DNA from: Monilinia fructicola
Lineage: Eukaryota > Ascomycota > Leotiomycetes > Helotiales > Sclerotiniaceae
Reading direction: 5' to 3'
DNA: 64,000 bases
Assembly (NCBI GenBank): GCA_008692225.1
Contig: VICG01000010.1
Coordinates: 1,178,001 to 1,242,000 of the forward strand
Shown: positions 49,520 to 62,353 of the stretch, piece by piece
How the letters are laid out: each line of letters starts with the position of its first letter
Position numbering within the stretch: position 1 is the stretch's first letter
Made by a program: the position numbers and the translations under genes
The notes under the pieces: generated by a model
The model's database searches: none
Seen by the model: the letters and a program-made list of their open reading frames with translations, nothing else
What the model was told of the DNA's origin: nothing

Positions 49520-50028
49520 ATGTGTGTGTGTATGCCGCATTGAATTATTATACCATTACATACCGATACCGATACCTATGCAAAGCCAAACCGTACATCG
49601 TTTGAAGGGGTATCGAAATCTTGAGGGAAAATTAAAATTATTGTGGTATCCGTCCATATCCGGGTTTCCTCCTTCCATCGCCATCAAATGTGTATCTTGC
49701 AAATTGAAGAAAAGCTCATACGCTCGACCTTCACGATTATGTTGTCTCCATGGTCATAGTCTCGTCCATCCTCCCATACCAACTACCTCTTCCCATTCCT
49801 CAAGTGGCGAATCTCGGCCTTCGAGATGGGGTTTGCGTGAATGGTGATACGTTTCGTTTGTAAGGTGGGTTGAGACATCGTTATGGATTCCGTGCATCAA
49901 ATCTACCAGATGACAGTGCCTCATTCTTCAGCTTCGGCACTAATGAAACTGATCAACGAGGCACTACCTGCATCATACTCCAGAGCCCATCCTATCCCCC
50001 ACCTTCCTTGCCTTCCCTTCCCTTCCCC
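49258..50028. other. Intergenic, (TA)n and (GT)n repeat, no gene recognised
   Basis: (AT)n then (GT)n at 49486-49532. Remaining sequence includes the 3' end of the MARVEL gene that stops at 50029; no other gene seen. Confidence 0.5.
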
Positions 50029-50611
50029 CTAGACCCCCGGACTTCCAGTCCTCCCCTTCGCTCTCCCCGTCCACCTAGTCCTCTTCTCCCTACTCCAAAA
50101 AAGTACCATTCCCGCCGTGCTACCCGCCCACAAAAGCGCATTGACAAGATCAACCCAGACGGCATTTTTCATCCGCTGTACCCCGCATCACCTTCCGCTC
50201 GTTCATGAATATACATATTACCAAAAAGACCAAAGAGAGCGATCCATAATATAAAGAGTACAGCATCCCAGAGAAAGAGGAAGGGGATGAGGTTAAAGAA
50301 GGGAATTAGATGGAGGATGGAGCTGAGAGCGGAGATGGAGGCGGTTACTACGGCATAGACCTATTTGGGGGAGGTTAGCGGGATCAAACTCGGAGAGAAT
50401 CTGGCATTGACGTTTGGACTGTGATGAAGAGGAAGGGGAGACAAACCCATTTCCCATCCATATACTTATGTTCCCTATTCGCTTTATTCAAATCCGTCCC
50501 ATACAACCCAATGACTGTAAGGGCCAATACGAATTGTAGAAATCTCCATATCGCATGAGTGGTCCGCCCAAGTCCGTATCCCAGAGGATTTATCCGTTCG
50601 AGGATAGACAT
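50029..50611 (-). CDS. MARVEL-domain integral membrane protein; one frameshift
   Basis: Two exons: 50611-50447 and 50360-50029, separated by an 86-bp intron with a GTTTGT donor. The protein is about 165 residues with four membrane helices, as in fungal MARVEL proteins: TTHAIWRFLQFVLALTVIGL, VYAVVTASISALSSILHLI, LFLWDAVLFILWIALFGLFG and VWVDLVNALLWAGST, then a short basic tail. The FLWD..LFILWIALFG segment is the family's most typical stretch. The frame breaks in the four-base C run 50181-50184 (plus strand): with one more base, EGDAGVQRMKNAVWVDL is restored and the frame ends at the TAG at 50029. MARVEL proteins organise membrane microdomains; the exact role is unknown. Confidence 0.8.
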
Positions 50612-52559
50612 CTTGGATTGTTTGATGGACTTTATTCGCGTTTTGATGGGATGTCGGTTCTTGGGTGGAAGATGGATTGGTTGATATTTGAATGCGATTG
50701 CGATTGCGATTGCGATTTCGAATAGGCGAATGAATGTATGCTTGAGATATCGTCTTGATGACCATGGAAACCTTTGATACCTAAAATCCGTATGTTTTCC
50801 ACACAGCTCTCGAAGCTGTCGAAGCTCTCCCAAACACCACTTTCTCAAAAATACCACAGGTGTATCCTCGTATCTTATCGCCGATGTATACAGTATGAAT
50901 AGTATATCTCACCGTCTTCCTTCCTTCCAACCAAGAATCTGTAGCCTTCGAATAGCTGCACCTCCTCCTACGTCATATGATTCCTCCCACTGTTAAGAGT
51001 GAATACAACAGTTGAACAAAAATCACTCTCTCACCTCCTCCCTGACATCAAAAACCCGTCAAACCCTGATACTCCAAAAATCCCAAAGCTAAAAGCGCAA
51101 AGCCAAAATATGTTCCTCGAAACAAAAATAATAAATGAATCAATCAGCCAAGCGCGATTTGCGATACACTTTTCTTCCTTTCTTCTTGCTTGCTTGCCAG
51201 CTTTCTTCCTCACGTTCTTCGCACAATCCCTAACGATATCCAACCCCCCCCCCAAAATCCAACTTCTCATCTGCTTTTATACGTCCACAATCCTGCAGAC
51301 CACCTTCCAGTTCCAATAACATCCACTAGACTAGTTCCAACACCACCAAACAAACGCCTACCTGCCTACCTACCTACTGCAGCCATATACATGTACAACC
51401 TGCAACCACCTACCTACCGAACACCCAAACGAAAGCCACAATCCAATCAATATACATACATCCTCCATCCTCAATACAATATCCATTCATCCCCCCATCC
51501 CAATCCAATCCAACCCAACCCAATCCACCCCATCAAAAATGCCAGCCCAAATTCCAAACCACAAATACACAAACCAACCAGCACAAAGTACATCACCCCC
51601 CCTCCCCCAGGCCCAACGATCATAAACCCAGCTTCACCCATCCATTCGTTCCCAGCACCCCATCCCCAACCCACCACCCGCCAAGCCCACCCTCCAAAAT
51701 CCCAGTTCCAACCCCCCAACCCAGGTAGGTTTCCAACTCCGATGACGAAATGGCGCTGGTTGGGTCTCGCTTGCTTGCCCTGCCCTGCCCTGCCTTGCCT
51801 AGCCGCCCGCCCTAGCCTAGCCTAGCTCGACTTTATTTCTGCTTTGCTTTGCTTTGCTTTGCTTTGCCTTACAATCCATCCATATCCACCAACGGAGCCC
51901 ACTCCTATACATTTACTTTGTATATTCCAGCTTTTCCCTTCTAAAAGTGTACTTAAGGTTACTCTGTCAAGCTTACGGTATTTTACATAGGCTTGTATTT
52001 TGTACATTCATAAAGAAGAGGGAGGTTGGGGGGACTTGGAGATTTATGTATATATATATATATATATGGGGTTACTAACTAACTAGGTAGTTTCTTATAG
52101 TGTTTTGATATCACAGTATATCATCATATCATTATATCATATCTCAATCACAGTACATTATATCATATCATGAGATACCTACCTACCTACCTAGTAGGTA
52201 AAAGCATACATGCACAGGATGGTGTACCAAGCATACCAAGCATAACCATACTGTAGCAAGCCACACTGTACACTGTACAGCCCAGTAGCATCCAATACCA
52301 TAAGGTTATAGCAAGCGCAGCGGGTAAACCCGACATGCACATTGATTGTCCTTGGAATAAAAGCTACGGATACTATAGCTGTACTCCGCACTATCAAACG
52401 AAATACAGTACTATACGTAATAAGCCAAACGCAAACCGCAATCTACTTACTGTACTTTGTATAGATCTTTCCACGAGAATTTTCACGATCCTGCTATAAG
52501 TCGCCTACCCTACTTCTCGCTACCCCCCGCCAGCATTTCACACCCAAAACGGCCATTTC
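50612..52559. other. Intergenic, pyrimidine-rich, no gene recognised
   Basis: CA/CC-rich sequence at 51300-51720 gives long spurious frames. Includes (CCTGC)/(TTTGC) runs near 51778-51866, an AT run near 52045-52066 and ATCATAT runs near 52110-52165. Confidence 0.5.
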
Positions 52560-52858
52560 AACGTATTAATAATTTTACGAAAAATAAGCATATGATTTTT
52601 GATTTTTGATTAGAGCTTTTTGATACAATTATTAATAGATTTTAAAGATATTAGATTTTTACGATTTTTTTTTATAAAAAGTAATATAGAACTATAGAAA
52701 TATTAAGATTTTAAGTTTAGAATTTATATAGAAGTTATATATAAAATTAAAACTTTAAAAAAATATTATATATTAAAGTAAGTTAATATAGATGAATTAA
52801 CTATAATAAAAAAGCTAAAGGGAAAAGAATCTTTAAAAGATCTCTTTTATATATAATA

Positions 52859-53021
52859 TTATAACGAATATTACGTGCCTTAGACACGTAATATCTCATC
52901 ACGCTAAGCGATACTATACATATAAGAGATCTCTAGATCCCTTAAAGATCTTTTCCTTTCTTAGCTTTTTTATTTTAGTTAATTAACCTTTATTAACTCG
53001 CTTTAATAGATAATCGTAATA
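52859..53021. mobile_element. Third copy (A) of the 162-bp element, opposite orientation
   Basis: Reads ATAACGAATATTACGTGCC...CATCACGCTAAGCGATACTA...TAACTCGCTTTAATAG, the reverse complement of copies B and C. Copies A and B therefore form a long inverted repeat around 53021-54341. Confidence 0.6.
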
Positions 53022-54126
53022 AGTATTACTTAGTTTAAGACTAGCTTAAATTAAGATAAGTATAATAAGATATTATATACTTAAGATGCGTAATATTCGT
53101 TATAAAATATGCTTATATCTTTTAAATAAAAATAATCTATAAAAATCTATAAATTTATAAATTATAAATAAATTATATAAAATAGTTTATAATTAATTAA
53201 TATATAAAAACTATATATTTAAAATTTAAAATTATATTATATCGAGAGAAAATATAAATTATAGTACTTAGACGGGTTTTAAAAGAGGCAAACGTAAAAA
53301 TATAACTTATAATTATTTAACGAAACCTTAATATAATTTTATAAAATTATAAATATTATAAATTTAGTATTTTTAGACTTGTTATAAAAGTTCTATAGTA
53401 TAAAGCCTAATATTAATTTAATAATATTATAATAAATTATATAAATATTAAGATTTTAATAAAAAATTAAAGACTTATATTAATATTAAATACTTTAACT
53501 ATAATAATCGTTACGAAAGGAGTCGACGATAATAAAGCTAATAGCCTTAGTGTATTAATAGAAGTAACGTTACTAGTATAGCTAATATTATTAGTAAAAT
53601 CGGCTTAAATAGTATAATTATAAATAGAAAGTATTAAATAGTTTTAATAAAGATTAGCTTTACTATGATTTACGTTTCCTATTATTAACGAATATTATAA
53701 TTAAACTTAGTAAATTTACCAAATAATAATATAGAAGCTAAATTTTAAATAAATTATTTTAAAGTTTTAATATCTTTATTAATACTTAAAATATATATTA
53801 ATAAGATTAAAAATATAAGAAAACTTATAAGTTTTAAAAGAGTAAATTAATTTATTTAAATAATATAAATATATTCTTTTTTTAAAATTTAAATAATTTA
53901 TTTTTTATTAATATATAATATTAAATTTTAAAGATATTTAATAAAACTTTAAAGCTTATATTTTTTTATAATTTTAGTTCTTAAAATTGATATATCGTTC
54001 AAATTTAAATTAATATATTAATAAATTCTAAAATTTTCTAAAACCACTTACTTTATAGTATTAGTATTCTTTTAAAGATAATTTTTATAAGATAAAAATT
54101 TTATAAAAAGATATTAAAATACTAAA

Positions 54127-54166
<40 letters not shown>

Positions 54167-54340
54167 TATTATAAAGTTATATATAAAATTATATAAAATT
54201 ATATATAAATTATATAAAATTATATAAAATTATATAAAAATTATATAAAATTATAAATTTATATAAATTATATAAAATTATATAAAATTATATTAAAATT
54301 ATATTAAATAATTATAAGTTTTATATTCGTTTATATTATA

Positions 54341-54502
54341 TTATAATTATATTACTAAAGCGAGTTAATAAAGGTTAGTTAATTAGAATAAGAAAGTTAA
54401 GAATAGAAAAGATCTCTAGAGAACTTAGAGATCTTTTTTATATATAGTATCGCTTAGCGTGATAAAATATTACGTATCTAAAGTATATAATATTCGTTAT
54501 AT
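54341..54502. mobile_element. Second copy (B) of the 162-bp element, same orientation, decayed
   Basis: Shares AAAGCGAGTTAATAAAGG, AGATCTCTAGAGAA, GTATCGCTTAGCGTGAT and ATATTCGTTATA with copies A and C, but most CpG and many C bases are changed to T/A. Confidence 0.6.
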
Positions 54503-54745
54503 ATATCTCTCCTAAAACACGCTCGAGTAAAGCTAATCTTTATTAAATCTATATAAACTATTTATTTATAGTTATTCTAATTATATTACTTTAATTAAGA
54601 TCTTGATTATATTAACCACGTCGCTTTTATTAATACATTAAGGATATTAACTATATTATCGTTAACTCCTCCTCTAATAATAGTTATAAGAATCGTATAT
54701 TAATAAATTAATTTTAAATAATAGTTAATATATTATCAAGATAAA

Positions 54746-54900
54746 CTAGCACTCGCGGAAAATAATTTTTCAGACTATGGATTCTTCGAATTTTATTACT
54801 TAATGGGGGCTAGCCCCCAAACCCCCAATCCTCACTTCGTTCGAGGCTAATAAAATTCTACGAATCCATAATCTAAAAATTTATTTTCCGCGAGTGCTAG
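54746..54900. mobile_element. 155-bp fold-back element with 50-bp inverted repeats
   Basis: Both ends read CTAGCACTCGCGGAAAATAA inwards, and the arms match over about 53 bp with few differences. The unpaired centre holds a perfect palindrome, GGGGGCTAGCCCCC, followed by AACCCCC and CTTCGTTCGAGG. CTAG or ACTAG/CTAGT at both edges could be target duplication or part of the arms. Its GC content is far above the surrounding DNA, so it inserted late or escaped RIP by being short. Confidence 0.75.
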
Positions 54901-55070
<170 letters not shown>

Positions 55071-55232
55071 TGTTACGATCACATACTAGAGCGAATCAAT
55101 AGAGGTCAGTTAACTAGAATAAGAAAGCTAAGGAGGGAAGAGATCTCTAGGGAACCTAGAGATCTCTTATATGTACAGTATCGCTTAGCGTGATGAGATA
55201 TCACGTGCCTAAGGCACGTGATATTCGTCACA
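55071..55232. mobile_element. 162-bp LTR-like element, best-preserved copy (C)
   Basis: Begins TGTTACGATC and ends ATTCGTCACA, so it has TG...CA ends with a short imperfect inverted tip (TGTKACGA). Inside are a GAGATCTCTAGG...CCTAGAGATCTC inverted repeat, a TATAAGAG-like box in reverse orientation and a perfect palindrome, TCACGTGCCTAAGGCACGTGA. It keeps more GC than the other two copies. A solo LTR is the most likely reading; a MITE is possible. No exact target duplication found. Confidence 0.55.
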
Positions 55233-55681
55233 ATAATTATAAATAATAAAATTCAAGAATAAAATTAAAGAAAAAAAATATTTTTAAAATCCTTTACTAT
55301 TATATATTTATTTTCTACTTTTTAAATTCTAATATAAATACTTTTATATTATAGATATATATCTTATTTAATTATATTCTATATTAAATATATTAAATAT
55401 ATTAAATATATTAAATATATTAATAATATTATATTATACTTTTATACCTCTTTTTATTTTGATATCTCTTTTTATCTTTTTTAATATATTTTTAATACTA
55501 TTCTTTTTAATAGATTTTTATATTATTCTTTTTATTCTATTTATTTTATTTTTACTTTTTTTTTATTTAATTTAAAATTTAGATTTTGTAGAAAAGCTTT
55601 ATAGTTTTTATATATTTTTTAATATATTCTTAATTATATATAATTTATACTTAGCTTTTTTTAAATTATAATAATATATCT

Positions 55682-55990
55682 TATATTATTTATTATTTAT
55701 TATTTATTATTATTTATTTATTATTTATTATTTATTATTTATTATTTATTATTTATTATTTTTATTATTTTATTTTTATTATTTATTATTTATTATTTAT
55801 TATTTATTATTTATTATTTATTATTTATTATTTATTATTATTATTATTTATTATTTATTATTTCTTATTTATTATTTATATTATTTTATTATTTTATTAT
55901 TTATTATTTATTATTATTTATTATTTATTATTTATTATTTATTATTTATTATTTATTATTTATTATTATTATTTATTATTATTATTATCG
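55682..55990. repeat. (TTATTTA)n heptanucleotide array
   Basis: About 310 bp of TATTATTTAT-type units, with short TTA interruptions. Confidence 0.9.
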
Positions 55991-56018
55991 AAATAAAATA
56001 GGCCTATATAAAATAGCC

Positions 56019-56196
56019 GGAATGGAATGGCCGGAATGGAATGACCAAAATGATATGGGCCGAAATGGAAATGGCCGAAATGGAATGGCCGGAATGGTTG
56101 ACCATCTTCGAAATGGCCGAAATGGAATGGCCGGAATGGAATGGCCGAAATGGTTAATCACCTTCGAAATGGCCGAAATGGTCGGAATAATTAAGC
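56019..56196. repeat. GGCCGAAATGGAAT-type minisatellite
   Basis: About 18 imperfect copies of a 10-bp GAATGGCCG(G/A) unit arranged in higher-order blocks (two blocks share a TGGTT(G/A)A.CA.CTTCGAAATGGCCGAA stretch). It lies directly after the AT-rich region and is much richer in GC. It gives a repetitive Met/Gly/Asn frame that is not a gene. Confidence 0.9.
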
Positions 56197-57822
56197 TCCG
56201 AAGGTAGAACGGAAAGTCGGCATTAAAATTAAGGTTTTTTGCTGACTAATGTTCGACCAATTAAATTTTTCGCGGAATACTTATGACCAATCATACGAGC
56301 CGCTAAGGATTTAAGGTTCATGTTTTTGCATTTTGAACCTCCTATAGTACAGGTATAATAATCACATGACACAACAAATTGATGAACTAAGATTCTTCGA
56401 ATCCATTATTTAATTAAAAATTACCTTTAGAATTATATTAAAGTTTATAGATTATTTTCAACTTCTTTTATTAAATAAGTGATTTTCGTTTTAAGAAAAA
56501 AAAAGTTTTAATTTTATAGAGGATTTCTAATTATAATTATAGATTTAAAACTAAAAATTCTAAGTTTTTATACTTAATATTCATTACTCTTTAATTATAA
56601 AGAAAATCGTAAAAACTTAAGATTTTGAGAATTTATTAATTTATATAAATATGTTAAAGCATTTTTGAAATTTTCAATCGATGATATTGATTATCGGTTG
56701 AATTATTAATACTTTAAAAGAATTGTTTTGGGTGTGGAATGATGGTTAGATGGGGAGGATGGCAAAAAGTAGGGTGGGCGACTTAGTTCTACTGTGTAGA
56801 GTATATATCATATTTACCATCTCAAGGCTGTCCCGGAGCGTGCCATGCATGCATGCATGCATAAATGGATGGATATTTTCCAGGACAAGGGGATGGGATG
56901 GGATGTTTAGAGTTTGAGAGATTGAGAGAGGGAGGCGGAGATGGGATTTTATATCATGGACTGTATATTCCGTATACAGAGTATACACATGTATCCATGT
57001 ATATATTTACAATAATTAGGGAATAGGATCGATGATGATGCGCGGATACCAAATGATAAAATAACCAGAAGATCAAATAGCCAAATTCTACCCCATCATC
57101 ATCATCTTCTTCTTCTTCTTCATTCATCCACTCCATCCATTCCATTTGTGGACTCCATTCCATTCCATTCAAAACAAAACAAAACAAAACAAAAAAATAA
57201 CCCAACCCAACCCAAACCAAAACAAACGAAAACATCAACCGAGTCTCTAGTATTCACCCCATCAACCAAGAAACGAGAAGAAGAAGAAGAAGAAGGAGGA
57301 AAAAGGAAAAACCGCCCCTCCCCTTCCCCCAAAACACGCGCCGAGTATTCAATACGAGACGAGAATATGTCAAAATGGTGTTATGTTACACAAGCGTTTA
57401 CTCCAACCGACCAACCAACCCACGCACGAACCCACCCCTTCATCCCCAAAAGAATCCAAAGAAAAACAGAACCCAAAAAAAAAAAAAAAATCCACATCGG
57501 CCAACACCGAACCGAAAAATGTCATGGAAAAATATAGCCATGGAGATACTCCGTACACAATGCTGTCTTCCCATGTCTTTCTTCCACAGCCGGTGCTCCG
57601 CTTCGAAATGGTAGGGGATCCATACCGGGATCCATAGGGGGCTCCATACCGTACCGTGCCGTGAAAGAGGCTCCACCGCCGCGACGAAATTTCTGTTGTT
57701 GGAAAGTTTTCATCTGGCAGATGATGCGAGGGGGAAGGAGCGCGACAATTTGCACTGACGTACAAGATGGTTTCCTGGTGGGTGCGGGCCCGCATGTGGA
57801 AAAAAAAGAGGTAAAAATTTTA
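56197..57822. other. Intergenic, no gene recognised
   Basis: AT-rich at first (56200-56730), then GCATGCATGCAT near 56846, (ATC)/(CTT)n near 57094-57120, AAAAC repeats near 57170-57195, GAAGAA runs near 57275-57300 and an A run at 57476-57490. Two-strand frames at 57100-57850 are repeat artefacts. Confidence 0.5.
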
Positions 57823-57903
57823 CGACGTCGGCATGATTCGAACATGCGCCCCCGAAAGGAATTGATTTCTAGTCAATCACGTTAACCACTCCGTCACGAC
57901 GCC
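57823..57903 (-). tRNA. tRNA-Ser (anticodon AGA)
   Basis: On the minus strand GGCGTCG pairs with CGACGTC (one G-T pair) with discriminator G. The anticodon stem is ATTGA/TCAAT around loop CTAGAAA with anticodon AGA. The long variable arm (TCCTTTCGGGGGC-like) and the T arm GCATG-TTCGAAT-CATGC are those of a class II serine tRNA. Length is 81 nt; no intron. Confidence 0.95.
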
Positions 57904-60900
57904 TGGTAGGTTTGTTGTTGAAAGTGGGTGTTGGGTATATTGTATGAGTTTGGAAACTTGCTTTGTAGAATTCGTCTCTGCTCACAGGTTGGTTGTTTTG
58001 TCGAGAAGGTTGATGTCTGAAACTTGCTTGAAGCTTGAGTATATTGATGACTATCGTCATTCCATGTCGAAAGTTTTCTTTCTCTTAACCCCAAGGAGCT
58101 GATGAATATTCCTCCCATCTTTTGTCTGATGAATTAGTAGGGTAACTTGGATAAAACATTTGATGCTGCTTTCAAGCGGATGTTCTCACCGCCCTGTATT
58201 CGTAGCCTTTGGCGTGTGGTGCGAATATGTCGATTAATACATCGGTCAGGGAGGAGAAAGAAAGGATGTTTTGGTTATGTAAATGGTGCCACCTTCCATC
58301 TCCCACCACAGACCTACGGATAATAACTTAACTTTGCCATCATTGATACAGTAGAGGTCGGCTTCTAAGATCAAATCATTAAGCCGACTACAGATAAATA
58401 GTTAAACGCTTTCTTTGAGTAAAATTCTCTCAAAGCTCATCAGAGGGTGCTTTAACTTTGTGGTAGTATTGAAGAGTGCTGAGAAGGCAAATCATCGTAC
58501 GCATGCTCAATCCTCAGCCATGACTGTGCAAGATATCAAGACTTCGGCCCTACGAACATGGGTTTAGTAGTGTGGAGGGTCCATGGAAAGATAAAATAGA
58601 GACCACTTCAATGAGAAACAGCCTCAAAAAGGACCATCTCGGCACCAAGAATCTTATTGATGATCTCCAGGATTGGAAATGTGAAGATCGCAACTCGTTA
58701 CACCAATAAAATATTCCCATCTCAACATGACAATGTTTCATATTTCGATACTTGGAAGCAACAAGGACTTCTTTCGTGACCCATGAGTGATGGAATACAG
58801 TAGTGGCGAAAAGCGACACGGTGGTTCAGGCTCCACCATGAATATGTCGTGTCAATATCAAATTTATGACAATGACGTTAGGCCACACCATACACACCTT
58901 GCATACAACTGTGCCACGAAGCCACGAGTCGGACCACGACACAAAATGAGATGGCATTTTTGAAAGCTTTGGGTGACTATCTTCAACGTTGTAATCTGAC
59001 AAGGCTGCAAACCAATGCAAGAAATCACAAAGATCTTCTTCAATCTTTCCCAAAGGGAAAAAAGGGAAAAACAAAGCATATCCGCGGAAGACAATATTGC
59101 AGTGAGAGTTTGATTGCCGTGAAACAGAGCACTCAGCCGAAACCAAAAAGCGGCAGATCAACAGATTATCCATATTTGCGGTGATGGGAATTTCGTTATC
59201 TTCAACTATCCACTGAGATAAGATTGGTTAAGATTTTGAAGGGTACAGTACAGCTTGATGGGGGGAAAACACCATAAAGGTCCCTCCAATAATCAAAGAG
59301 AGACATAGTGGTTGGTCGGTGTTTGTCCATCTGGACCTGGAAATAATTGGCATTGATATGAAAGCGACTGTGGATCTTTCGGGTTTTAGAACACCTTGAA
59401 ACGAAGCCTTATGAATCTTCTCTGGAGATGAAAGATATTGGGCATCGTGACATGTGGTAGAAAAGCAGGAAACTTGTATGATACATTATCATCATGAAAT
59501 GACCCGCGTATTGACCCATAATATATGTGCCCAAGGGGATGAGAAGCAAAAGACTCATCGGAGAGAAGAAATGATATAGACATGAGACCCTCCTTCATCA
59601 TTCCACGAATTTGCGTCGTGACCTCATCAAGGGTTCATTTTGTTGGAACATAATACATATACGGAGTAGATATCGAAGAAAGCGACACAGCCGCGTTGTT
59701 AAGTGAAAAGGTATTCGGATCAGAGAACCCTAGGGACTCGACCATCATGTTATGTATGGTACCGCCACAGTCCACGATGGCGGATGGTGCTCTTGGTAAT
59801 CTTACTTTTCCATATATGGTGTCAAGTTAGCAGATCAAATATCCCAACGAGGCAACGGAACACCGGAAGCTAAGCCTCAGAATTTTTAGTTTAATATCTC
59901 AAGCCATGATGAGTGAGAAGGTGAGAACGAGAGATAGGGACGGGATGTAGGTATTGACTAAGACAAGACAGAGAGCGATATTTCGATACTTGTGCAAAGG
60001 ACATACCTACGTATGATTCGTTTGCAATAGCAACATACATACATATGTTTCTCATGCCGCTCGTATTCGATACGAAAGGGTTGCGAAAGTTTGAAGTATC
60101 TACAGTATCGCCTCTGTACGTCTCATTAGACGATGAGAAATATGTTCATGCCCAGGTGAGCTTTGATGATATGCAATTGGAAGAATAAAAGGATAAAAGA
60201 AAAGAGACGAAAAGAGACGAGAGACAAAAAGAAACCATCCATTCCTACCCAACATCGTCGCCTCCTCCTGCCTCCCTCCCTATCTATCTACCGACGTACC
60301 GAGCATTATCAAAAGCATCAATACTGCCAGGAATGATTGTACCGTATCAGGTACTCCGTACTCCGTACATGAATGAATTGCATATGCACTGACATCACCA
60401 TCAAAGAAAAAAAGGGTTGACCCACGCTTGACCCACGCTTGACCCGTAAACAACAAGGCAAAAAGTTAAACCCGTTAATTCTTTCCTACAGTAGAGAAAA
60501 CCCCTGACCCTTTCCGTAGATCTTGCGGAGATTTCGTCCGAATAAGGCATTACTGATACGATGTTTTTATTTTTCGATTTTCTATTTTCTATTTTCTATT
60601 TTCTATTTTCTATTTTCTATTTTCTATTTTTTATTCTATTTTTTATTTTTATTTTCTATTATTTATTTAATTCTTTATTATATAATGATATTATTTTAAT
60701 AATATATTATTTATTTTATTATTACTTTAAGAAAATCCTAAAGAAGAAATTCTATTTAATAATATAATTAATATAAAGAATAAAGAAGACTTTAAAATAT
60801 ATAGAGTATATATAATATATATATATATATAAGGATTTATCTTAATTCTTATTAGATCTTTAATTATCTATTGATTATAAAAATATCTATAAATACGTAG

Positions 60901-62353
60901 GTTATACCTTTTATTATACCTTATATATATATCTATCTATCTACCTAATATCTTAAATATCAATCATCATCATCATCTTTTCAATTCTTATCTTTCCTTT
61001 CTTTCCTCTCTACCTCTTTACCTCTTGACCTTCCTATCTACCCACTACTTGTAGAAGATTAAAACAACAAAACTCTCAAGGATCATCAGCCATTATCCTC
61101 TATCCATCCATCCATCCCTCCATCCTCACATCCGTCAATCAGATAAAAAGATAAAAAGAAAACCATAAGTTCGGCATGAATCTCCGAAATACATCTTTCT
61201 AAATCATCATCATCATCATCTTACTCTGTACGGACTTACTACTTCCTCATATAAGCTTTACCTTTTATTGATTAGATATTCAAGTTTGATAAGCATTGAC
61301 GACCAAAGACTGAAAAGGGGTTTCATCCTTTCCCTACCATCAATCAATCAATCAATCACTTAATCAATCAATCACTCAATCAATCATCTATTCATCCATC
61401 CATCCATCCATTCATCCATCCATCCCTCCATTCCTCCATCCATCTCACTCAATCAGGTCATCATCACCAATTGAGCCATCAACTCCACGTTTAAACTTTC
61501 CCTTGATAAACAAAATCCAAGCAATCAAATTCCAAAACCAAAATCAAATCAAATCAAATCAAATCAGACTCGTCAAACAAATCAAAAGAGAGAGAAAAAG
61601 GGAAAGCCAACCCCTCCCCCCCCTACCTGATCAAACCCCCTACATATCAATCATCTACATACTCGCCATACTCCATATATAATCATATCACGCAACGACC
61701 TACAAACCTACAAGATATACGCACTACACCAATTCAAGAACGACCTTACTACACCCGGACAGTCATCACATTACAGTTCTCCATTTTCCCATCCAAGGGT
61801 GAGGTGAAACTTACGAAACTAAATCAAACGCCAATACCATACCAAGCAAGAAAGTGGAAATCCCTTCCTCTCGCCAAACCATTTCTGTCTTCAAGCAATA
61901 TACCAGTCATTCATCACTTGACTTGAAGTTTCATCCATTCATCGATTCCACCAATTACCATTCATTCAATTGATCTTGGCTACCCTCGTCGTGATTAGAT
62001 TACCTTGCGCAAGACTATCAATCACGGATCACGGATCACGATTCACAATTCCACAGCATCAACGGATTTCACGAGTCTAATACCTCCAGCGCTACTCGAG
62101 TAATAGCTGCTACGACCTAGGACATCTCCATATATCATATCATATCATCATATCATATCATCCATCCCTAACAAAACATACGACCGGCAAACCGGGCAAG
62201 ACGTTCCTTCCCGAGCCAAGAGAAGAGCCACTTGCATTGCATCCCCCCCCAGGAAAGTCAAATGCGAAATAAATACTTACGACGTCTGTGAATAAATCTG
62301 ATCAAATCAAACATCTTGAACTGAACTACTCGTCGACCACATATTCTCCCAAA
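57904..62353. other. 4.4-kb spacer without a recognised gene
   Basis: 58200-59650 has a few frames on each strand of 80-115 codons with no motif or intron support. 60150-60370 carries a cluster of recurrent words. 60560-60960 is an AT-rich block with (TTTTCTA)n. 60960-62350 is pyrimidine-rich with (ATCC)n, (AATC)n and ATCATC runs, a likely long leader and promoter for the gene at 62354. Confidence 0.5.
60565..60660. repeat. (TTTTCTA)n heptanucleotide array
   Basis: About eight perfect TTTTCTA units degrading into TTTTTA at the right, leading into an AT-rich block to about 60960. Confidence 0.85.

Noticed and set aside
56022..56207. Met/Gly/Asn repeat protein
   Set aside because: Exact product of the minisatellite; no flanking coding sequence.
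57120..57845. Frames of 107-141 codons on both strands
   Set aside because: Driven by AAAAC, GAAGAA and poly-A runs and overlapping the tRNA-Ser gene; no coherent protein.
59821..59890. Possible 5S rRNA gene
   Set aside because: A CCGGAAGCTAAGCCTC-like stretch recalls part of 5S rRNA, but the rest of the gene cannot be aligned.
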